Part shown: positions 37,071 through 46,442 of the stretch, piece by piece
Layout of the letters: each line of letters begins with the position of its first letter
Numbering within the stretch: position 1 is the stretch's first letter
Assembly (NCBI GenBank): GCA_032158295.1
Contig: CM063245.1
Coordinates: 4,512,700-4,576,699, forward strand
Length of the DNA: 64,000 nt
Origin: Pycnopodia helianthoides
Lineage: Eukaryota; Echinodermata; Asteroidea; Forcipulatida; Asteriidae
Reading direction: 5' to 3'
Translations under genes and position numbers: made by a program
The notes under the pieces: generated by a model
What the model saw: only the letters and a program-made list of their open reading frames with translations
Database searches by the model: none
What the model was told of the DNA's origin: nothing

Positions 37071-37836
37071 GATAGAAGTACATTTACTTTATATCATGTT
37101 CTTTCAGTATTGCAGATTTTGGAATAAAAGTTAATGCATTACAATCATGAGTATCTCAAGTTGTGTTTATATAACAAATTAATGTAATTTCACGGATTCT
37201 ATTTATTTTAAATTAACTAAAATTCAATAAAACAAATTAACAAAAGACTTGTTTAAAAACAAAATGTGTAAAAACACAAGAAAACAGTAGCTTTACATAT
37301 TTAATTTATTTCAATTTAACAGAAATTCAATAAACACGTATAAACAAAATAAATGTTTAAAAACAAAATGTGTAAAAACACACGAAAACAGTAGCTTTAC
37401 AGATTTAATGTATTTCAATTTCACAGAAATTCAATAAAAACATGTACACAAATTAAATGTAAAAAAGACCAAAATATGCAAATCTACCTACAAAAAGTTG
37501 TTTTACAGACTTTGCTTTTTTTATATTTGCAGAAATCTGTAAAAGCAAAAAAAAGGCGACCAAATTAAATAACTGACAGTTCTGTAAATTTGAACAATTG
37601 AAGGAGGTTGTAAACACAAAACACAGAAGTTCAATTATTTGCATTTATAGGTTTGCCTGTAATTTGCCCAAACCATGTGGTCTATTAATAATGATTACAA
37701 CTATTTTTTTTTTGTAATAACAACAGGTCCGTGATTACATTTTACAAAACGGAAGGTAAAATGAAATAACAGAAAGTGTGTGCAACTCTGTTGCCAGCAC
37801 TTTTTCTGTAAATTGACAGAGAATTTTTTTACAGTG

Positions 37837-38590
37837 TGCACTACCATATAAACCTGTATTATAATGACTATAAGCGAAATGATAATAACGTGTTTCATGG
37901 AACCAGTTGACACCATCGGTGTACATGTATAATATAATATTTATACACCATTCTAGCTGCCTGAATGCCTTTTTATTACCACGGTCGGTTTATCACTATT
38001 TTCAATATTTACTCCTTATACATGTAGAAACCTGTAATAATAATAATGGCTATAAGCGAAATGATACAGAAGCTGCTGTCAAGGTATCTTCAGAAACTTC
38101 TTAGTAATAAAATCAGAATCCTAACAATAAAAACATAAAGTGCTAAATTACAATAACACCAAATCGTTACAGTAAATTACGAAACAACTTTCAAAATCAT
38201 CCACTGCCCGAGAGGGATCTACGCCAGGTTATATAGTTATTAATATTTTTAAAAGTTGTTGTTTTTTAAATGACTACGTGCTACGTTCACTTTCCAACAT
38301 TATACTAATTACATGTTTAGTGATCATCTAGAAGCATACACAGGTTAGCAGCAATTACATTATGTTGAATTAGTGACGGAAAAGTAATGGAGGCAAACAC
38401 TTTGTCTCACCCGAAACTTCTCAATGCTGTTTGATTTCAAAACATGATTTGTTAAAGTTCATATTTGATGGTTTCAACAGGTTGAGCTAAGTGATGTTTG
38501 ACGTTTTGCATGGTATGCAAAATAAGAAGTAACTGTAACTGGTAAACTAGCGGGTACAACCATGTGTAAATCTCTTTTGGGTGGAGTGTT
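37837..38590. repeat. Flank shared by copies E and F
   Basis: From about 38045 the sequence matches 55985-56540 closely (AGTAATAAAATCAGAATCCT, CTACGCCAGGTTATAT). It also resembles the 3' flank of chitinase 2 near 48390-48500. No exon in this stretch. Confidence 0.7.
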
Positions 38591-38606
38591 GGCTCTGAAA
38601 AGAGCC
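38591..38606 (-). other. Histone-type 3' stem-loop (canonical sequence)
   Basis: The minus strand reads GGCTCTTTTCAGAGCC, followed after about a dozen bases by purine-rich AAAAGAGA, like a histone downstream element. It is part of a dispersed repeat with TTCGAAACGTCAAGACC. Confidence 0.6.
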
Positions 38607-39689
38607 GGTGTGGTCTTGACGTTTCGAACAGTATACTCTGCTCGTCTTAAGGAGAAAGTCAGTCGTCATCCTCTCCTCTTCACACACGTCTCCAGGCCTA
38701 TATCAGTTCAAGGCAATGTGAGATTTCTTGTGATTCAATTTACCAGAAAGATATAATTAATAATGATAACAACAATGGAATTGAATCATCTATTCATTCT
38801 ACATAGAGCAGTCGACGTTAGACTTAAAGTCGCATACATTGCTAAGTGGGTTGAAGTACAAATCAGCTGCGCACTTTTGATGTTGCTTGACGCCACTAAT
38901 GCAAGAGTAGTACATGGTGCAGTCGTTAGGGTCCGATGCGTACGACGGTTGTAATGAGTAAACGCAGGTAAAGCTGAATGCAGTCAATGCGTCACTCATC
39001 ATCGTTGAGGCATCTAAGGGTGATGCCCCGGCCGTAGTGGAGGCTTTGTTGTCTGTTGTTCACTGCTTGACGGCACTACTGGTGGTAAAGCAAGGAAACT
39101 TAAAGGTATACCACATGACTGGTAGTGCTGACAAAATAGTCCCAGACAGTTTCATGTTTTGGGTGATCAAACATGTACATGAAATAACAGACCTGTGAAA
39201 ATTTGGCCTTAATCCGTTTTGTGAGTCAGGAGAAAATAGTGAAAAACCATGCATAATTTCAATGTAAACACATTGTCTTTAATTTTGGGTGTAACAACCA
39301 AAATCAGCTGTTGCGTTTTATTTTAATTAGGTTTTCGAATACAGTTTTCTCGAAATATTTCACAAGAAAAAAGGTTCTAGTATATGAACTTTATCAGTAA
39401 GCTTTCAGACTAAAAATAAACAATGATGTTTTTTATTCCGACCAATCCTGTGTAATACCGTAAATGTGCATAAGTTTAAGCAGTTGTTTGACATAGTAGT
39501 TTGTTAAAACTTTTAACGCATATTCAAATGTTTTAGTGGGAAATTACCTCTTTCTAAAAAACAACGTTACTGCAGAGGGAGTCTTTTATCGCAATGTTTT
39601 ATATTATCAGCAGCTCTCATGTGCTCCTTACCAAATAAGTTGTTACGGTAATGTATTTCGTGAGTAATTACCAAAAAGTATCCACTGCC

Positions 39690-40290
39690 TTTAAGCAGAA
39701 AATGATTGCTTAACAATTTCCTGCTTCTCAAAAATGAGCAGGATACCAATCACAGACAGTATATGGGACAAGGTACACTCTAATAACTTCCGGGTCAGAA
39801 TTGACCCGGATCCAGGTCACATATGGTTCAATATGACCGGGAATCTGTGTCAAAAATGACCAAGAAATAGGTCAAAATACACAGAATCCGAGTGAAGATC
39901 CCGTTTTTAACCACTTTACGGGTCAGCTTCGCTCGTCCCCAGCGCCTTGCCTTAAAACCAAAGGCGCTGGGATGGGCAAACGTATCGTTAACGTTAATGC
40001 TCAGTCCCATGCTCAGTCCCATGCTCAGTCCCATCATGCATCACACTCACACTGCAAGCACTGCACGCATGACGTACTTCTTGAACAAGAATCTGTGCAA
40101 GCTGATTAGCCCATCCCAGCGGTCCTGGATAGGCCGCTGGGGCCGAGCGAACCGGGCCGAGTGACCCGGAAAATGGTCAGGTGGCCCCCTTGGACTCGGA
40201 ATCTGGGTTATCTCCGACCCAGGAGTTTTCAGAGTATTGGCTGGTATGCGCAGCTACCTTTTGTGCTTAAGCAGCTCTATTAAATTGGAC
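39690..40290. mobile_element. Nested MITEs in intron 2 of copy E
   Basis: The outer element is the GGGCCC-palindrome family: its halves at 39690-39773 (GAGCAGGATACCAATCACA) and 40237-40290 (TTGTGCTTAAGCAGCTCTAT) are split by an inner element, 39774-40236. The inner one starts TACACTCTAATAACTTCC, ends GGAGTTTTCAGAGTA, and contains TTGACCCGGATCC as at 13319-13558. Confidence 0.65.
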
Positions 40291-40824
40291 AATCTGCAGC
40301 ATGCTCAAAGACGCATCCCTCGATCCAGTAAGCAAAAGTAGGAGTATACCCCGGTTCCCAAATCTACTCTGCATCAGTTCTCTTAGAACTAAGCATGGAG
40401 AGAACTTATAAGAACTAAATTCTACTCGGCGAAAGTAGATTTAATACACGTATAATTATACAAAACTATAATTTATTTTACTGTATTAGGTTTTTGTTTT
40501 TGTTGTACAAATAGTTAAATTTCCAAATCTTAAAATGTCTGTCTTACCGGAACCGTCTGGACAATTCAGTTCTTCGAGAATCTCCCGTTGAGAGAGAAGT
40601 GGCTTATCAAAGTAGACGATTTTGAAGTGGCGGTTGGGTGTGCGGTTGTTCACACCACCCAGTTGAACCTCGGTGCACTTGCAGGGATCCTCAACCGGGA
40701 TGACCCATCGGTATCGATGGGGTGCGTTCGGATCTGGTTCTTGTCCCATCCAACATACCATCCCTTCAAAACAGAAATGTAAAACGAGATGACTGTAGAA
40801 TTGTCAATACTGTAATAACGTTAT

Positions 40825-40886
40825 GGAGGTGGCCGAGCGGTCTATTGCAACCGGCTCTATAGCTCGTCTGCTATATCGTCAGCATA
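40825..40886 (+). repeat. tRNA-Leu-like remnant in intron 1 of copy E
   Basis: GGAGGTGGCCGAGCGGTCTA as in copy D, then decayed. Confidence 0.5.
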
Positions 40887-40898
40887 TTGGTTTAAAAC

Positions 40899-40967
<69 letters not shown>
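40899..40967. repeat. (TAA)n microsatellite at the retrotransposon 5' end
   Basis: About 23 uninterrupted trinucleotides directly before the presumed 5' UTR of the retrotransposon. Copies B and C lack it at the matching place. Confidence 0.95.
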
Positions 40968-40968
<1 letters not shown>

Positions 40969-43900
40969 GCGGCGAGACAAGGAACACTGCTTCAGATCGG
41001 CTCTCGATTCTATAGAAGATAAATATTGTTTCCTGCTGTTTGTTATACATCAAAAGTTAACTCCTTGTTGGTACTACTTGGTAGACACCGCAGGGCAAGT
41101 TTGATGACAACTAGTTACCATCTTGTTGCTATTTTTGGTGGAAAAGTGTTGGATTTTTCTGTATTCAGAAAACTTTCTTCAACGTAGACCGCACAGTGTA
41201 CATTGAGTCAGTGAACGGACGCGCGTATCAACTGCGTCCTTTGGAACATCTTGATTACAACCAGTGTTTAGTGGTCTCCGTAGGGTTGGATATTCTACAG
41301 CGTTGCTGTATGTAGTTCTCCCTAAAACTACAAACTTTCTCACAATTGTGTGATGTTTATAATGAGTGCTATGGAGCATCAAGTCAACGGTGAAAGAGTG
41401 ACAAACTCCCAGAGAGGAAGTCCTTCACCCGATCTGGTTGGTATGCCTGAGCAGGTACTACCAGATCGTGTCCAAACTGCTCACAACAGGATTCGTGTTG
41501 CAACCAGGAGAAAATGGAGTAAGGCTGATAACAAAATGGCGATGGAATGTTATATTAAAAGTGAGCCGGACAAGAGAGGATACAGAAAGAGAATGTTTAG
41601 CCTATGGCAGGATAAAGAAATGTTTGAGATCTGTGAGCAGCGTCTTGCAGACCAGATAAGTACTATCAAACGGAACCAGTGGTTAACAAACGTGGAAATT
41701 GAGGAGATGAGGAGGATAGTACAAGCTGAAAGAGATAGAACGGAGGTTGTTAACCACCAAGTACCGGAGGAGGTGGCTGCTGCTAATAGCGAAGATGTGG
41801 TTGAGCAGCCAGGGTTGCTAGACAGTCAGGGTGACGATGGCATAGACGAAGAGGGAGGTGTAGAGTGTACGGAGGAGGAGGTGCAAATTAAAACCAGGAT
41901 TCAAGAGGTGATGGAAGCGGCTAAGGGGTCAAGCGGGTGGAGTATCCCATCTTTGCGCCGGGTCCCAAGGAAAAGGCTGACAGAAATGTCAGCCGTGGTA
42001 AGTAAAGTCCTTGGGACAGTAAGTACAAATAATCTGTCGGAAACTAACCGTCTTATTTTTGCTGGGGCAGTTGTAGTAGGGGAAAAGTTAGGTGTGAAGG
42101 CTTCACAATCAAAACAGGAAAACAGTACACCATGGTGGAAACGTCGTCTGGAGGGTCAAATTAAAGAATTACGGAAAGACCTCAGTAGAATAGAACAAAT
42201 GAAAAAGGGTTTAATAAAAGGTTCAGACTTGAGGAATACAATCATGACAAAGTATAATGTCAAAGGTAAGGGGGTGAATGTTGTCATAGAGGAGATTAAG
42301 CAAAGGGTAAAGGCTAAGGCTGCAAAGGTGAAGAGGTATGTTGATAGGGTCAAGCAGTTTCACCAAAATAGGCTATTTAACACCAATCAGCGTCGGTTGT
42401 TCAAGGAATTAGACGGAAAGAATGACAGCACGCAAGTGGGCCCGAGGCCAGCAGAGGCAAAAACTTTCTGGGGTAGTATTTGGGACCAACCAATACAGCA
42501 CAACCGACAAGCGGAATGGCTAACGAATGTGAAAGATGAATTGAGAGGGGTACAGCAGCAAGAAGGGTTCCAGATTGACGTGGACAAGGTAAAGAGACAG
42601 GTAAAGAAAGTGCCAAATTGGAAAGCCCCGGGTCCGGACCAAGTGCATGGGTACTGGTTGAAGAACTTCCGTAGTTTGCATGAGCGAATGGCCCTACAAC
42701 TGCAAGACTGTTTAGTACAGGGTAAGGTCCCATCTTGGATGACTGAGGCAAGAACGGTTCTGATCATAAAGGATGTCAAGAAAGGTAACATTGCGAGTAA
42801 TTATAGACCAATCACGTGCTTACCTGTGATGTATAAACTTTTGACCAGTATGATTGCAGAAGACCTCTATCGCCATATGGATGACCAGAAGTTGTTTCCA
42901 GAGGAGCAGAAAGGCTGTAAGAAGCGGTCCAGAGGTACGAAAGATCAACTTATCATTGACAAGGCTGTACTGAAGGATTGCAGGAGCAGAAAGACTAATT
43001 TGGCAATGGCGTGGATCGACTACAAGAAGGCGTATGACATGGTATCGCACACATGGATAATGGAATGTCTGGATATGGTTGGAGTGGCTGATGCAGTAAA
43101 ACGTCTTTTAGGTGAGAGCATGAAGACGTGGCGAACAAATCTGACAGCCAATGACGATAGTCTGGGCAAGGTATGCATAAGAAGAGGTATTTTCCAAGGT
43201 GACTCTCTGTCTCCACTGCTGTTTGTTCTGGCACTGATGCCCTTGTCGATGATTCTGAGGAAGGTGAGCGCAGGTTATGTAATGAAGAAGGACGGATGTA
43301 AGATCAACCATCTGCTTTTTATGGACGATTTAAAGTTGTTTGCAAAGAATGAGGCGGAGATCGATTCTCTGGTGCAGACCGTCAGGATTTTCAGTGATGA
43401 CATCGGGATGAAGTTCGGTCTGGAGAAATGTGCTTCAATGGCCATGAAGAGGGGAAAGAGGGTACACTCCGATGGCATCGCTCTGCCAGATGGTGCACAG
43501 ATGAGGGCTCTAGGCGAGGAGGAGAGTTATCGGTATCTTGGTGTTCTTGAATCGGACCATGTGCTTCACGAGGAATCAAAGGTAAGGCTGAGGGCAGAAT
43601 ACATCAGGCGGGTGAAGAAATGTTTAAAGTCCAAACTGAACGGGGGGAACATGATTAAGGCGATTAACACGTGGGCCGTGTCTTTGATGAGGTACAGTGG
43701 GGGTATTGTGGGGTGGACCAAGGAAGATCTAGATGTCACGGACAGGAGAACAAGGAAACTGATGACCATGCATGGCATGCTACATCCGCGGTCAAATGTC
43801 AGCAGACTCTATCTTCCGAGGTCAGAGGGCGGAAGGGGGTTACTGAGCGTGGCAGACAGTGTTAACATCGAGCGCATGAGCTTGCATTGTCATATTAGGA

Positions 43901-44870
43901 GGACCGAGGAGAACTTGTTGATGGTTGCCCAAAAGTACACGAGGGAAGACGAAGTTGGGCCGAAGGAGTACAAGAGGGGAAAGAAAGAGGAAAGACATCA
44001 AGATTGGAGGAACCAGCCACTTCATGGCCGGTTCTTGAGACGTACTGAAGAGGTAGCGAGCCCTAAGTCATGGAATTGGTTAAAGAGCGGAGAACTAAAG
44101 AAGGAAACCGAGGGTTTGATTACTGCGGTGCAAGACCAGTCACTAAGGACAAATGTTATGAAGGCAAGGATCGAGAAAGCAAACGTCTCTCCTATGTGCA
44201 GAATGTGTTACAAGGCAGAAGAGACTGTATTTCATATTGTCAGCGAATGTAGTATGATGGCCCAGACGGAGTACAAAGGAAGACATGACAAGTTGGCCAA
44301 GGTGATTCACTGGGATCTGTGTAAGAAGTATGGTGTCCAAGTGCATGCGAAATGGTACGACCACGTTCCGGAGAAAGTTGTAGAGACCGACCAGGTCAAG
44401 ATTCTCTGGGATTTTAACATTCAGACTGATCATGTTATAGAACATAGGCGTCCGGATGTTGTAGTCTTAGATAAGACGACGAAGATGTGTCATCTCATTG
44501 ACATAGCTGTGCCGGGTGATATCAGGGTAGCTTCGAAGGAGACGGAAAAGATCCACAAGTACCAAGACCTGGCCAGGGAACTCCGTAAGATTTGGCAGGT
44601 GAAAGTGAAAGTAGTCCCTGTGGTTGTTGGAGCACTTGGCACCATTCCCAAAGCACTGGGGAAACATCTAGATGAAATAGGGACAAACGTGAGGATAGAT
44701 CTGTTACAGAAGGCGGCGCTTTTGGGAACAGCGAGGATCCTGAGAAAGACCCTTGAGATCTAAGGCTACGGGACGTAGCCTGACTCGAGGAGTAACCGGC
44801 ACAAATGAAAATGAAATCTTTCTTTTGCATGCTGTGATAAGATGAAATAATGATGAACATATTATTAATA
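40968..44870 (+). mobile_element. Non-LTR retrotransposon with restriction-like endonuclease
   Basis: A leader of about 385 bp, one long ORF (41353-44763) and a short 3' tail ending near AATAATGATGAACATATTAT. It lies in intron 1 of copy E, opposite to the gene. Neighbouring sequence matches copies B-D on both sides (GCATATTGGTTTAA before, ATGCACCCTTAGCCAC after). A further repeat, about 44880-45035 (ATAAGGCGCCTTACGCAGAG), stands between the 3' end and the matched flank. The exact 3' end is uncertain. Confidence 0.8.
41353..44763 (+). CDS. Retrotransposon polyprotein: Myb-like, reverse transcriptase, RLE nuclease
   Basis: 1136 aa from the first ATG; no stop or frameshift. The N-terminal part (about 45-130) is a Myb-like DNA-binding segment (RRKWSKADNKMAMECY). 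The reverse transcriptase spans about 400-720: NWKAPGPDQVHGYW, AWIDYKKAYD, GIFQGDSLSPLLF and the catalytic box as LLFMDD instead of the common F/YADD. A CCHC knuckle follows (C-x2-C-x8-H-x4-C at CRMC...HIVSEC). The C-terminal PDVVVLDK...LIDIAVPGD fits a PD-(D/E)xK restriction-like endonuclease. This order is known from R2/R4/NeSL-type elements, which copy RNA into nicked target DNA. An open frame of this length suggests a recent or active copy. Confidence 0.9.
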   Translation: MFIMSAMEHQVNGERVTNSQRGSPSPDLVGMPEQVLPDRVQTAHNRIRVATRRKWSKADNKMAMECYIKSEPDKRGYRKRMFSLWQDKEMFEICEQRLADQISTIKRNQWLTNVEIEEMRRIVQAERDRTEVVNHQVPEEVAAANSEDVVEQPGLLDSQGDDGIDEEGGVECTEEEVQIKTRIQEVMEAAKGSSGWSIPSLRRVPRKRLTEMSAVVSKVLGTVSTNNLSETNRLIFAGAVVVGEKLGVKASQSKQENSTPWWKRRLEGQIKELRKDLSRIEQMKKGLIKGSDLRNTIMTKYNVKGKGVNVVIEEIKQRVKAKAAKVKRYVDRVKQFHQNRLFNTNQRRLFKELDGKNDSTQVGPRPAEAKTFWGSIWDQPIQHNRQAEWLTNVKDELRGVQQQEGFQIDVDKVKRQVKKVPNWKAPGPDQVHGYWLKNFRSLHERMALQLQDCLVQGKVPSWMTEARTVLIIKDVKKGNIASNYRPITCLPVMYKLLTSMIAEDLYRHMDDQKLFPEEQKGCKKRSRGTKDQLIIDKAVLKDCRSRKTNLAMAWIDYKKAYDMVSHTWIMECLDMVGVADAVKRLLGESMKTWRTNLTANDDSLGKVCIRRGIFQGDSLSPLLFVLALMPLSMILRKVSAGYVMKKDGCKINHLLFMDDLKLFAKNEAEIDSLVQTVRIFSDDIGMKFGLEKCASMAMKRGKRVHSDGIALPDGAQMRALGEEESYRYLGVLESDHVLHEESKVRLRAEYIRRVKKCLKSKLNGGNMIKAINTWAVSLMRYSGGIVGWTKEDLDVTDRRTRKLMTMHGMLHPRSNVSRLYLPRSEGGRGLLSVADSVNIERMSLHCHIRRTEENLLMVAQKYTREDEVGPKEYKRGKKEERHQDWRNQPLHGRFLRRTEEVASPKSWNWLKSGELKKETEGLITAVQDQSLRTNVMKARIEKANVSPMCRMCYKAEETVFHIVSECSMMAQTEYKGRHDKLAKVIHWDLCKKYGVQVHAKWYDHVPEKVVETDQVKILWDFNIQTDHVIEHRRPDVVVLDKTTKMCHLIDIAVPGDIRVASKETEKIHKYQDLARELRKIWQVKVKVVPVVVGALGTIPKALGKHLDEIGTNVRIDLLQKAALLGTARILRKTLEI

Positions 44871-45035
44871 AACATATTTATAAGGCGCCTTACGCAGAGC
44901 CTCAAAGCGCTTTACAAAAAACAACAAGGCAAATATCAAAAACACTTAAAATTTAAATACACAAAAGTAAAAAGACCTTTAAAGAAAAAACAAAAGATAC
45001 AAACAGGTTTTAAAAGGGATATGTCACCGGCACAT

Positions 45036-46259
45036 GCACCCTTAGCCACGATCCTCGGCATCTGGTCATTAAAAAGAAACATAAACAACGCAGCTTTCTT
45101 CTTTTTGCAGTGATAAACTTGTAACCTTTGAAATTCACTTTGTAAAAAGGGCCTAATTATTATATATGTCAGCCCTCCTAATGTGATTTTCTTGCATGGT
45201 TATAAACAAACATGGTTGTAGTTGTGTTATACGATAATTGGTTTGCGTGTATTACGCGCAGCAATATCGTAACCTTTAGTTTTAGTCACTTTAAAAGGGC
45301 TTCGTTTTGCAGCAGGTATAAACCGGCCGTATGTTTCTGGTATTTGTCCCCCCCCCCCTTCTACCATGGTTATAAATAAAGAGATGTCGTACTTATAGCA
45401 TGGCTGTAACCTTTAAAATATTTTTCTTTGCAAAATTTGTTTCGTGAACTTGCAAAATTGTGGCTAGTTTAAGCCAAAATCATCTTCTGCTTATTGTATT
45501 TTGATCGTGGAATTCATAGAAGAAAAAATATGTATTGTCGACCCATAACTGTACATTTGGTTCACCTGTTCAAATGGTATATGTCTTGTTACTTCCAGTC
45601 AATCAATTAACTAATGGCTTATTCAAAGTCTTACCTTGAGAAAGGTGTGTCAGAAGAGAGACAGATATCAAAATACCAGCGGCTTTCAGAAACACTGCCA
45701 TTCTTTCTTCGAACACAAATTGCCTGTGCGATTACAGTCCTTCAGTATTCACTACTGCCTGACTCCCTCCGTGTTGTCTGTAGTTTGATGGTTGGGTATC
45801 TTGCCTATATTATACCGATTACCATCGTGAAATTATTTATGGACAGATATAAATGGCTATTTTTGAAAGTCTGGCCACCTTTACAAACAATATGTTATCT
45901 GTATATTAGCTCAAGATTTTTGATGGCATCAAAATATAACGTTACTGGATTTGTGTTCACCCCAACGGGAAAATCATATAATAGGTTTCCATAATGTTCC
46001 TGAAAGTTTAATAAGGCGCAAGACTTGTCTCATGACATAGGGTTTGCTGTTACTGAAAAATATTATTTTGATGAATACTATACTAACATTTGAAAACAAT
46101 GTTGTTTCTCGTTTCCTTTCTCAATCCTCTCGTTCAGATTTTTGTCAGAAAATGGACTTGAAATAACCTTCGGATGATAAGGATCGGTTGTTTCCAGCAA
46201 ATAATGATACGTTTTATTCTTACATCACAATAATAAAATCCGTGTGTCTGCCTTGCATA
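45036..46259. repeat. Upstream flank of copy E, matching copy B
   Basis: From about 45220 it is nearly identical to 21590-22440 and includes exon 1 of E. The plus-strand ORF at 45614-45994 is the antisense shadow of that exon and its flank. Confidence 0.75.
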
Positions 46260-46442
46260 AAGCCCGGTTCATACTTCCTGCGAATGCGAATGCGAAGCAA
46301 ATATTGACGTCACAACTCTGTTTTCGCTGCGAATAATTCGCAAGAGTTGAGCACAGCTCAACCGCTGCGAACTATTCGTTGCGAATTTGTGACGTCAACA
46401 TTCGCTTCGCATTCGCATTCGCAGGAAGTATGAACCGGGCTT
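46260..46442. mobile_element. Palindromic MITE, 183 bp
   Basis: The ends are AAGCCCGGTTCATACTTCCT and its exact complement, then GCGAATGCGAATGCGAAGC in both arms. It is missing from the paralogous sequence near 22590. Confidence 0.85.

Larger units (their letters stand above)
33268..37836. mobile_element. 4.57 kb terminal-inverted-repeat element
   Basis: Begins CACTGTAAAAAAATTCTGT and ends AGAGAATTTTTTTACAGTG, inverted termini of about 17 bp. Flanking sequence (AATAAGCATCTG left, TGCACTACCATATAAACC right) matches an uninterrupted site near 22870-22905 (GCATCAGTACTACC), which supports insertion. Inside are 173 bp tandem repeats, a zinc-finger ORF, G-rich tandem repeats and A-rich repeats inversely related to the left side. 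No transposase domain recognised. The target duplication is unclear, at most 2-4 bp. Confidence 0.75.
38799..45701 (-). pseudogene. Small secreted Cys-module + CBM14 gene, copy E, frameshifted
   Basis: Exon 1 (45635-45701) is the MAVFLKAAGILISVSLLTHL signal peptide. Exon 2 (40548-40763, 216 bp, phase 1-1) has MVCWMG, RYRWVIPVEDPCKC and LNCPDGSG. Exon 3 (38799-39078) matches the Ser/Thr linker and CBM14 of copy F but lacks one base in the AAGCCCTCC run (near 39038), so the frame stops at about 20 residues, before the CBM14. Downstream of the shift the CBM14 is open with all six Cys. Intron 1 holds a tRNA-like remnant, a TAA microsatellite and a full retrotransposon ORF, stretching it to 4.9 kb. 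Either a recent pseudogene or a one-base assembly error; if the base is present the product would resemble F. Confidence 0.7.

Noticed and set aside
40486..40763. Exon 2 of copies E and F as a terminal exon reading to its own stop
   Set aside because: A GTAAGA donor sits at the same place as GTAAGG in B-D, and joining in phase 1 to the CBM14 exon keeps F open to its end.
41350..41352. GTG as start of the retrotransposon ORF
   Set aside because: The next codon is ATG at 41353, a more credible eukaryotic start.
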